From Colias croceus (taxonomy: Eukaryota > Arthropoda > Insecta > Lepidoptera > Pieridae), in assembly GCF_905220415.1 (NCBI RefSeq), contig NC_059551.1, positions 4,660,001-4,724,000 of the forward strand: DNA of 64,000 nucleotides, written 5' to 3'. How positions within the stretch are numbered: the stretch's first letter is position 1; every line of letters starts with the position of its first letter. This document shows, one piece after another, positions 45,161 through 54,582 of the stretch. The notes below the pieces were generated by a model that was not told where the DNA came from, did not search any database, and worked only from the letters and a program-made list of their open reading frames with translations. The translations under genes and the position numbers were made by a program.

Positions 45161-45355
45161 AATACATAATATTATAAAGCTGAAGAGTTTGTTTATTTGT
45201 TTGAACGCGCTAATCTCAGTAACTACTGGTCCGATTTGATAAATTCTTTCGGTGTTAGATAGCTCATTTATGGAGGGTTTAGGCTATAGGTATATCATCA
45301 CGCTAAAACCAACAGGAGCGGAGCAATGCGGATGAAACCGCGGGACACAGGTAGT
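45161..45355. repeat. Lepidopteran short repeat, family B (inverted copy)
   Basis: 'aatattataaagctgaagag', 'gaacgcgctaatctcagta', 'tcggtgttagatagctcatt' and 'aacaggagcggagcaatgcg' match 41876-42071 in the same orientation. Confidence 0.8.
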
Positions 45356-45903
45356 TATTAATGTAGCTAGCAATTCTGTAGAAGTTATTCACAATGATCA
45401 AGGAGATACCTTGAGAGTATTATGAAATATGCTTTATACGTTTTCTCAGTTACCATGTGTTAGTCATAGTAAATTGCAATAGTTATGTGAAGTTATGTTC
45501 TGAGTAGGTCACTGATAAGTTAAAGCCTTAGCCTGTATCCTGTTGTTACGACTAGATTTTTATGTAGTCTTAAATAATAATTGAACAAAAAAAGGTTATT
45601 ACTTCAGAGCATTCATTGATTAAATGAATGATTAGGTACTGTTTAGTCATAAATCTTGTAGTTTGTTTTTAATCATTCTGACTATTCTTATTAACTTCTA
45701 TTTGGTCTGATGTTAGACGTGTTAATGTTAAATATAGATGTATCTGGGGATTTGAGACCGGAAAATAACGTCTAGAGGACAAAAAGGCCGATCACCTGTT
45801 TCAGAAATAAATATAACTATTTTTAGAATAAGACAGCTTTTCTTTAATTCAAATTTGTGTACAAGAAACGAATTTTATAACATTATTTTATTTTCATTTT
45901 TTA

Positions 45904-46084
45904 AGTGAAACTTCTCAAGGGGCTAAGCGCGTAGAAGAAAATAATGAGAAAAAAAATAAAAATAATAAAAATAATTAGACTTTGAGAATAAAATTTCAAG
46001 ATCGCGTCATGCCAATGACGATTTTGGTATCTTTGAATCTTGCCAAAGAAGTTTAACTTCTGACACGTGTACAAGCACACACGC
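45904..46084. repeat. Interspersed repeat, inverted copy of the 'gcacgtgtcag' family
   Basis: 'aagtgaaacttctcaagggg' to 'acttctgacacgtgtac', the inverted order of the pieces at 22899-23035 and 62096-62232. A frame running across it on the minus strand is accidental. Confidence 0.6.
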
Positions 46085-46606
46085 TCTTTTTTATGAATGG
46101 TTTTCAAATTGTAGATACTAGATATTATTAGTTTGAGGTGAATGTTATTTGGGGATGTGCGTCTCATTAATAATTCTACATCATTCTGGAGTTTCAGAAA
46201 CAATCTTCGCAAAGCCTAATTAAGTATTGATAATATCGATTTTACCCAACAGATGAGCTGATTATATATTGATTCGTGAAAGTGAAACAGCCTTGACCGA
46301 GGTCTAATTTGCGTCACAAATAACCATAATCCGGAGTCAACTTTTACTTTGACTTTCATCTTCACTGATGTAATGTGCTTTATTATGAACAGTTTTATAT
46401 TATTTAATATCATATTTTTCTCATGGGATCTTTGAACAAAAATGTTCTTAATTTATTTCTATTGAACATAATATTGTAAGAGTATGGAGCACAATATTTG
46501 GTTAAATATTTAACCTCTAATAAAACTATATTATACTGCGTGCTACCTTTTTCTTACCTCTTTTTATTTTCATCTCGATATTCAGGAAATATAATTTAAA
46601 TAGTAT

Positions 46607-46727
46607 TTAACGGATTTTAAACGCGATTTATTCATTCTATTATTTTCCCGACGTTTCGAACACTTTACAGCGAGCGTGGTCACGGGGAGACACCCCGTGT
46701 CTCTAAATCGTATTTAAAATCCGTTAA
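46607..46727. mobile_element. About 120-bp MITE with TTAACGGATTTTAAA ends
   Basis: TTAACGGATTTTAAA at the left and TTTAAAATCCGTTAA at the right are perfectly inverted. The middle 'cccgacgtttcgaacacttt' and 'acagcgagcgtggtcacggg' is a string I recognise from lepidopteran repeats. The words 'aaatataatttaaat' on both outer sides (46587 and 46743) form a longer direct repeat around it. Confidence 0.7.
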
Positions 46728-46848
46728 AAAGTCTTTAATTTCTAAATATAATTTAAATATTAGATTAAAGTTTATATTGAGTATGTAGGGGCACTTTTAA
46801 TATTAATAAATATTATTTATTTTATAATTTTATGAACGATCTAATTAA

Positions 46849-47067
46849 ACATTACCTAATAAAACTATTAGAATAAAGTACGCAAGTATCGATGTAGCTA
46901 TTATTGTGTTCAAAAATATTTTAAAGGCAATTGTTAAATTTGACGTAAACCCAAATGATATAATAGTTTCGCAAACAGAAGGTGATATGTCGCTGATAAC
47001 ATTGACATTATTCAAACACGTTATCAGATTCAACCTCGATATAGAAACATTAGCAAAACGAATTAAA
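46849..47067 (+). other. Possible unassigned exon, low support
   Basis: An open frame of about 73 codons (…KAIVKFDVNPNDIIVS…FKHVIRFNLDIETLAKRIKV) ends exactly at a plausible donor, AAA|GTAAGG. No start codon, no matching acceptor with certainty, no family recognised, and the opposite strand is also open over 62 codons. It may be a chance frame in AT-rich DNA. Confidence 0.15.
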
Positions 47068-47579
47068 GTAAGGTTATTAATATACTTCTAATATTGTGTC
47101 CTCTTAAAATTGTCATATTGGTCTATTTTAAATAGTTTTCAAGAAGGCTGCGTCGCGACAATTATTTTAACGTGTCTTATCGCGTTATATTCCCGTTAAT
47201 TCGATAATTATGAAGTAAATAAAGTATGTATTAGGAAATTGAGTAAAACGTCAGTATTTCCAGATAAATACAGTCTCAATAAAAATAAAAAGGCAGCATA
47301 TCATGCAATACGAGTTCTAGAAAGAAAGTATGGTAAAATTTAAATTTATATAACAATATACCTTTCTATGATCAACCATTGTTTGATTGTATTATTATTC
47401 GTGCATAATACATAATAACAAAGATATGTTTAATTTGCATTATAAACAAAAGTAACGATTACCGTTACTTACCTATATTGTTATTACAGCGGAAGCCAAA
47501 GTTTACACTAGACAGGGTGTCTATAATTATGGTCAGGATTAGGAACTTCAAGCTTTTTAATTCAGGTGCAAATGCTTTG

Positions 47580-47850
47580 TCTCGATTCCGTATATTCCGT
47601 CCCGCTCGCACTCGTTAGTTTGACGTGCGCAGGAGTTGATTAAAATCCGTGAGCGGCAGTAAGCGTGCCGACGCAGTCGTGATTGGTGCGTTACGAAGTG
47701 CGCTCCGAATTTAAAATTATCGTGTCAAAATATTATGTGATGAAACATGAAGAGTGAAATAAAAGTATTATTTGGGTTTTTTTATTATATAGTGACGTCA
47801 TTTAGTTACGTGCAGTGATGTGTGAACCGGTCGTTTCGCGGAAAGAATAA
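47580..47850 (+). promoter_or_regulatory. CpG-rich promoter-like block or non-coding first exon
   Basis: From 'attccgtcccgctcgcactc' to 'gtgaaccggtcgtttcgcgg' CpG density is far above the flanking intron. It holds a TGACGTCA at 47793-47800 and initiator-like 'gcagtcgtg'/'tgcagtg' words. All frames are short, the longest interesting one being a 23-codon ATG frame at about 47747. It lies 2.8-3.1 kb upstream of the nested ORF at 50647, which has a plausible acceptor at 50645. So it may be that gene's promoter and 5' UTR exon, or an internal promoter of foraging. Confidence 0.4.
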
Positions 47851-50646
47851 TGTCACAACAAAGATTTCGAAGGATAATGTTACTATCGTAAAAGTAACTG
47901 GATCTCCTTATGACCTCTTTATGCTACAATTTAACCACTGGGATAACCTTTGGGCTTTCGAGTTTTGGACAATAATGGACTGAGCCGAGATTATTATTAA
48001 TGACCAGACGCTGATCTGTAGATACAATGTTTTATTTTTTTTTACATTTCTTATTTAATAAAGAGATAAGTCATTAAAACTATCAGTATTAAAAAGTTAT
48101 AATTGCCCAAAAGCAAACCTTCCTCTAGTATTTTAGAATTTTAGAAGTCACAAGACATTTTGTAAACATCGAAGGTGTGTGCGTTTGCGTGCACTACCAG
48201 CTTGCCGTGAAAGTATTTTGGAGCGTTGTCTTTGCAGATATTTTAGCATATTAATGTCTTAGACCCATGCTTTCTACAGTTAACGTTTTAAAAATAAAAC
48301 TGAACTTGAATCTGAAGTCAGGCACTTTGTTATCTATTTAAGGAAATCGCACCTTTGTTCATTACCGAATTTAACTTCACGGCCACTATTGTCATTTAAA
48401 TGGTGATTGATTTCAATAAAGATTGTTTTATTGTGCTGCCATTGTTTAAAAGAAATTTTATACGGGTCTCTCGCTTCGCTATCTTGATTTGCAGCCAATT
48501 GATTGTATACTAATGTCACGTTCATTATGATTAGAAAGTTATATCAAACTTGAAATGAAGCATGGTCCGATCGTGCTCTATGAGTTCTAACAATGTAGTG
48601 CAGCAACAAATGACTGAGTATTATAATGATAAACATCAAGTACCTAACTGTGTATAAAATTATGAATGCCACGAAATGTAGAAAGTAGTAAGAATGTAGT
48701 TATAAAGTGCATACTTTTTTAATGGCACAGGCAATTAGTGACACCAATTACCTACCTATATCATTTTGTCATACTAATTATTTCAAATGTAATGAATACA
48801 AGGCTGCTTATATTTAATGACCTCTTGTAAAATATAACGGACTGTCTCTTTGATAATAAGGCTATATAAATTCAAGAGACATATTGTATCGACCAGTGAA
48901 TGGTCTAGACTCTAGATCGACTAGACCTTAGAAATTGCTGTCCCTCAATAAATATCCTAAATTGAATGCATTTATTAAATTGATATCAAGGCTAAATAGT
49001 AAATCCATGTTTTATTGTAACCAGACCAGTTTCTGTTCGAGTTTTAAAGACGCCAGGTGCAAATATATTACCCGTTTTAATCGCCTTTTGTTGTTGGAAC
49101 TTCCTTTTCGAGAGCTTTGGGTGGCTTCGATTTTTTGTTATTTAATTAATTTATACAATCATTTTTTCAAGACATTGGTGACAAGTCAATCAATTGTAAT
49201 CCTTAATAATTTCATATTGTACACTATAATGTTATTTCCCACTAAATCCAACAAATATGTAGATGATAAACCATGACCTCTAACAGTTTGTCGTCTCTCT
49301 TTGTACGGTCTATTGCACCCAAGATGTAATATCATAGACATTGTTGGCATACGATAGTCAGACATGGATTTCTCCGATTCCTAGGATCGATTCTCTAGTA
49401 TCAGCTGGTCAAGTGCATATGTGGACCAATGAACTGGTTTCAACTTCATCGTCAGATGTATAGAAACGTTTTCTAAGAGCCGATCATGCGTTCAGTAATT
49501 AACACTAATTTGCAAACAAGCAGAGCCTTGAGTTGTTGATTCCATATTCATGATAAACATAGCGTTTCATGAAACTGCACTATTAAATCATGAATTTTGA
49601 TTGCTGTATCTCTAATGGATCCTGATTGAAATTCTACATAATATTACAGTTAGAAGAAGAATACGTGTACATATAGATCGTATTACCTTTCTGATGGCAA
49701 CTCGCATTTTTGTAAGAAATACTTAAATAATTATGATCTTATTTGAAACAGATTTAATAAGAACCTTTCATGTAGTGTCAAAATAAAACACAACATGCAA
49801 GATATACCAGTAGCACATACAATTTTCTACAGCACTTATTTGCCATGACGTAGATATTCATCTCGTAGAACATTTACAAACATCAGTGAAAGTGATGTAG
49901 GCAATAACAATAAATGTTAAAAACTGGCTTCTGTATGGTCGGTTAGCGGCGCTCAGTCGCTTAGCCCCATTATCTAATTATTACGTAAGAAGATACAGTT
50001 TGTATTCATTTGATGGTTTCTCGGGCTCATAAGTATTGGGCTTGTGCAATCCATGCTTACATCCCGTGACGCGTCCGCTTTTTAGAGTAATCACCGTATC
50101 CGTCAATACAATTATTACTGTAATTAATCTCTTTATTCATACTATTAAAGCAGGCACGTAACTAGATGTTTTATAACATTACTATAATACTTTTTGTATG
50201 ATTGAGATCGATCCATTAAAATGGATAGGTTTATCTTAAAGAAAATTGTTATCAATAAATAAGACAGTGTCCATAGGTACTTACAAATATATTCTATGTT
50301 GTATATTATTAACATGTAAATGAGAGCTCCTTGTAAAAAATGAGTCACATTATGTCATAGTTGGACTCGGAACCTGTATGAGTCATTTGACCTTTTTATA
50401 TTGAATGACTGTTTGGTTTTAAATAAATTGTAGCATAAAATGGGACATTATGCCACTGATTAAAATATAAGCATCGGAATTATAAAGAACCTTAGAACCT
50501 GTTAAATTAAAATTCATACGGAATACGTTAAACAAACAAATAATTGAGACAAGAACAATGAAGCATCAAAGGCCATCTGGACATTCTTTCTTCGAAAATT
50601 CTACTCTGGGTATAAAACTTTGTACGCAGAAGATATATTTTACAGT
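47851..50646. other. Intronic, nothing recognised
   Basis: AT-rich with several short frames lacking coding character. It would be the first intron of the nested gene if the 47.6-kb block is its first exon. It ends in 'atattttacag' directly before the ATG at 50647. Confidence 0.4.
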
Positions 50647-52329
50647 ATGAAAATCAAACATTACCCAGGAAAAGCGGTCATGGAGGACCCGTGGCTTTCT
50701 TTAAACGATAGAACTATGGACCTGGTTTACGCCGCTAACTGGGTCGGGGCGGAAAACTTAAACAATAATTATAGCACCAACAGTAGTAACCAATCAAATA
50801 GTTCAAAATTTAACTCAATATCAAGGAGCAAATCCTGCCGAGATGTGGGTTACAGTGTCGATAGAGAGGAATCCCAAAATGGCCGAATGTATGAAGCAGA
50901 CGATATTGAATATAGTTATGCACATAACGTTTCGAATAATAACAATAACATATCTCAATTAGCAAAATATCAACAAGACATAGAAGAAAAATCTAGGTCA
51001 AACAATAATCTACTAATTCAGAACAAACTTAAACACAGCTACAGTTTTAAAGATATGCCCAATGGTTATAAACCATCGACATTAAGAAGGGTGAAGCGTC
51101 GTAATTTCACTGAATGGGATATCGATGCTTTTGGTAGCAATGATCGACAACCGCCTGTACCTCCGCAACGAAAAGATTCCCTTAAATATGCTCATCGACA
51201 AAGAAAAGTGGATTCCAAGAAAAGCTATTACCCGCACCCAGATCCTGGCCCAGTTCCTCCCGATCCATCTTCTGAATCTTATTACGAATATTACTCACGA
51301 GTCAGTCAACAAAATAACGATACTGATAGTGATAAAATAAAACAAATCCAAAAAGATCCCAAAAAAGACAAACATTATAACGACACAGTCTCAAAATCTT
51401 CAACTAGCGGTTTCGGCAGTGATATGTATCAAATTATAAATTCTATGGCAACTTTAGATTTGGCGCCTATAAAAGCACGGTCCGGAAAAATTAAACTAGA
51501 GAAAGAACTTGACGCTTCCGCATCCGCTTTATATAAGCGTCATAATATGAATGGATCTACATGCGAACAAATTCCTCAACACATAAAGCAAACAAACATC
51601 GAACGAAACGGTTGTTTTGACGATGCCAAATCTAATTTTCGTTCAAAATCCTTAAGAGTTAAAAGTGACAGCAGACCTCCCTTAAAACAATATTTGGATA
51701 CAATGGAATTTGACGAAAGTGGATACAATAATAATGTTACCGTCACTCAACCGAAAAGGAACCTCTCTCCGAGTGAACAACTGACATTAATGCAGTACGA
51801 AATGAGTAAAGGAAGTCAAAATCCGCCGCTACCGCCCATCAGTAACGGTTATAACTCTGTTAAATGGGGGAAAGAAAGTGAATATCGGACTAAAAACAAT
51901 GCCAGTTGGCAAAATAAGCCGGATAAATACGGCAAACCTTTTAATACAGTGCGCGTGAAAAGTGACGATAGATATGATAGGTACAATGACATTTTATCAA
52001 TGGGTCAGCCGAAAGAAACTATAAGTGAAGAGCGTGTTATTAGTGATAAAAGTAAAAACGGTGCTTATCCGCGTAGTGCGAAAAGTTCGTCTAGCGGTTC
52101 GGACTCAGATTTCTCTATACCCCGACCAAAACTAATAGTGCCTGTGCATACATATGGAACACGCAAAAGGCGGACAGGAAATCTATGTCAACGGGATAGT
52201 AATGCCACAGAGTCTTCCTTGGACGCTGGTATACTATTGGATGTAACCCGCCTAGAAGATCAAACGGTCGATAGTCGCCGAAATGGAGATTCAGGTAATG
52301 TAAAAAATATCGTACTTGAACGTGTCTAA
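50647..52329 (+). CDS. Uncharacterised intrinsically disordered protein, nested in a foraging intron
   Basis: A single 560-codon frame starting MKIKHYPGKAVMEDPWLSLN. The frame is open for about 33 codons upstream without an ATG, and TTTACAG|TATG just before the start may be a splice acceptor. The first 35 residues are the most ordered; the rest is low-complexity and hydrophilic. Asn/Ser runs lie at 38-56 and 95-103, and basic-Ser motifs at 60-65 (RSKSCR), 147-152 and twice as RVKSD. A class II SH3-ligand-like stretch RQPPVPPQR sits at 167-175, a PHPDPGPVPPDP stretch at 197-208, and PPLPP near 400. There is no signal peptide, membrane segment or catalytic domain. This fits an adaptor or scaffold protein, but that is inference and I do not recognise the family. 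It lies in the same orientation as foraging, inside the 24.3-kb CNB-A intron, and is followed by a poly(A) signal at 52493. Length, composition and lack of stops make it a real gene. Confidence 0.85.
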   Translation: MKIKHYPGKAVMEDPWLSLNDRTMDLVYAANWVGAENLNNNYSTNSSNQSNSSKFNSISRSKSCRDVGYSVDREESQNGRMYEADDIEYSYAHNVSNNNNNISQLAKYQQDIEEKSRSNNNLLIQNKLKHSYSFKDMPNGYKPSTLRRVKRRNFTEWDIDAFGSNDRQPPVPPQRKDSLKYAHRQRKVDSKKSYYPHPDPGPVPPDPSSESYYEYYSRVSQQNNDTDSDKIKQIQKDPKKDKHYNDTVSKSSTSGFGSDMYQIINSMATLDLAPIKARSGKIKLEKELDASASALYKRHNMNGSTCEQIPQHIKQTNIERNGCFDDAKSNFRSKSLRVKSDSRPPLKQYLDTMEFDESGYNNNVTVTQPKRNLSPSEQLTLMQYEMSKGSQNPPLPPISNGYNSVKWGKESEYRTKNNASWQNKPDKYGKPFNTVRVKSDDRYDRYNDILSMGQPKETISEERVISDKSKNGAYPRSAKSSSSGSDSDFSIPRPKLIVPVHTYGTRKRRTGNLCQRDSNATESSLDAGILLDVTRLEDQTVDSRRNGDSGNVKNIVLERV

Positions 52330-52492
52330 GATAAATTATAAGATCGCTAGATACATTATCATATATTAGGTATGCTTGTTGGTTGATTTTGATGGATGTA
52401 TCTTTCGAGGTCTTGTGGTTATTATGTAAATAACTTTGTGACGTAGCGTGCTGATATTAAATTAGATAACATGTCTAATATAATTTACGTTC

Positions 52493-52498
52493 AATAAA
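52493..52498 (+). terminator. Poly(A) signal of the nested gene
   Basis: AATAAA lies 164 bp after the stop codon at 52327-52329, in a short AT-rich 3' UTR. It is the first canonical signal downstream, so the nested transcript probably ends at about 52515. For foraging it lies within an intron. Confidence 0.6.
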
Positions 52499-53570
52499 CT
52501 TAATTAAAAAACATTTTCCTTCCTCACTTTTTATAAGAATATATAGTATATTTACGAAATCGTAGTTTCGCTTTGTTCTCCGATGTTAAGAAGTTGCAAA
52601 ACACAACGCATCAGGCATATCAATTAAGCCTTACATTGGTTTGACCTACATAGGTCTGTAATCACGCACAAACGTTATTTATAATAACTGTTCAATTAAA
52701 CTAGTTCTAGGATGATATTGACAGATAAATATTTAACTTTAAATAAGATTTTTTTCACTTCCTGACATAAACTTTGCAACGTTTTGGCAAATTAATTTAA
52801 AAACTTTTCAGTGACTCTCAATGGCTGTAATTTTGAAAGCAGACAACTTTTTGATTTTAATTATAAAGATAATTTACTACGAAATGTTATGAATATCAAA
52901 ATACTGTACGCGTTTTCATGAAAATTATATGAACGTTTAATCCGTCGTCGTATGAACTAATATCGTTTGACATACAGCAGAATATTTTGTTTGGTAATAA
53001 CAATGAATTTGTTATTCTTACATCAGCGTTATTACACATACAATAAAGACCATATAAACGGAATGAGCCTGAACTTTCGACCTGTAATATAACGCGTTTC
53101 GCCTTGAAACAGTTTGGTGAAGCAAATTATTTAGGTTTTCTTAGCTCTCGTTTAATGGTTTTGAATATTTAAATTTGCATTGATTTATGAATGCAGTGTA
53201 ATTGGATCAATTAAGCAGTTATAGCAAAACAACATTCTATACCGTTAGTACTGTTAAACGAATTAATAGTAACATTAAATATCCAAGTTCTGATAATTAT
53301 AAATAAATTATTTCGTAAACCTTATTATTATGCGTTTTTGATTATATTAATACCTCAATACTGCATATATATTATAGGTATTTACTAGGGAAATAAGAAG
53401 GACCTATTTTAATTATTTTTATGAATCATTAACATAATACTCGTATAAATAATAAATTATTTAATGATTACGTTATATGACTTATTAAATGGAGGAAATA
53501 AATAATTATCATTGGATTTAAAATAGCTGCTAAATGTAACATTTCGTATATTCTGTTACTTATATCACTT
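52499..53570. other. for: Intronic, nothing recognised
   Basis: AT-rich sequence between the nested gene and the transposon complex. No frames or repeats of note. Confidence 0.5.
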
Positions 53571-53795
53571 ACTAGCTGTTGCCCGCAGCTTCGCTTGCGT
53601 GGAAGAGATAAATTTTAATGGTATAAGTTTTCATCCCCTATTTTACCCCATTAAGGGATGAATTTTCTAAAATCCTTCCTTAGGGGACGCCTACGTTATG
53701 ACATCTACCTGCATGCCAAATTTCAGCCCGATACGTCCAGTGGTTTGGGCTGTGCGTTGATAGATCACTATATCAGTCACCTTTGAGTTTTATAT
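53571..53795. repeat. SINE-like repeat, family D, split by a transposon
   Basis: Nearly identical to 17181-17416 up to 'cagtcacctttgagttttata', where the 6.9-kb element begins. The expected remainder of the tail ('tatagattt') resumes at 60683 beyond the element. It is therefore the outermost and oldest layer of the nest. Confidence 0.85.
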
Positions 53796-53925
53796 ACAGG
53801 GTGTAATCGTTAAGTGTGCACAGGCGATTATTCCGTAACTATTACAGATATCAAAAAACTTAAAACTGATATCGGAAGTATTTAACCTAATGAGTAAAAT
53901 GGCCATAATAAATTTTTAAAAATAT

Positions 53926-54507
53926 AATTAAAAACCGGCCAAGTGCGAGTCGGGCTCGCGCACAAAGGGTTCCGTAGCAGCAAATATAATAAATTACAGT
54001 TAAATAAACCTATCTCAAAAACTATAAGAGATACTTTGATCAAACCAAAAATCGTTGAAAGAGTTAATTAGCATGCATCACCTCTATTTTTTTTAGAATT
54101 TTATACCCCGTAGTTATAAAAATAGAGGGGGGGGGACATACTTTTTACGACTTTGAGAGCTGATATCTCAAAAACCGTTCACTTTAAGAAAAATGTTTTT
54201 TAGAAAACTTTATATCATTTTAAAAGACCTTTCCATTGATACCCCACACGGGTATGTACATCGAAAAAAAAAATTTCATCCCTCAGTTACATGTATGGGG
54301 GGCCCCACCCCCAATTCTTTTTTTTACTATTTAGTGTCATATTTTTGTAGCGGTTCATACAACACATATTCCCATCAAATTTCATCACTGTAGTACTTAT
54401 AGTTTCCGAGTAAATCGGCTGTGACAGACGGACAGACGGACAGACGGACAGACGGACATGACGAAACTATAAGGGTTCCGTTTTTGCCATTTTGGCTACG
54501 GAACCCT
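53926..54507 (+). mobile_element. Lepidopteran 'ggccaagtgcgagtcggg' repeat inserted in the left arm
   Basis: It runs from 'taattaaaaaccggccaag' to 'ggctacggaaccct'. It includes four 'gacagacg' units near 54425 and a terminal hairpin, AGGGTTCCG...CGGAACCCT (54472-54506). Removing it rejoins the interrupted inverted-repeat arm ('ttaaaaata' + 'aaaacgagaaat'), which proves it is a later insertion. The family is extremely common in Lepidoptera. Frames across it are accidental. Confidence 0.8.
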
Positions 54508-54582
54508 AAAAACGAGAAATATCTAAAAAATTAACTTGAAACCCTCCCATACATTTAGTATGAGATACGAATATCCCATGTA

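Noticed and set aside
46621..46710. The 'cccgacgtttcgaacacttt' block as a possible gene fragment
   Set aside because: It sits between perfect TTAACGGATTTTAAA inverted ends and is a known type of lepidopteran repeat string.
48935..49276. 113-codon plus-strand frame
   Set aside because: No proper start, no recognised domain, and composition like the AT-rich background. Not supported as a gene.
50611..50617. TATAAAA just upstream of the nested ORF as its TATA box
   Set aside because: It is only 30 bp before the ATG and would leave almost no 5' UTR. A splice acceptor at 50645 is the better explanation.
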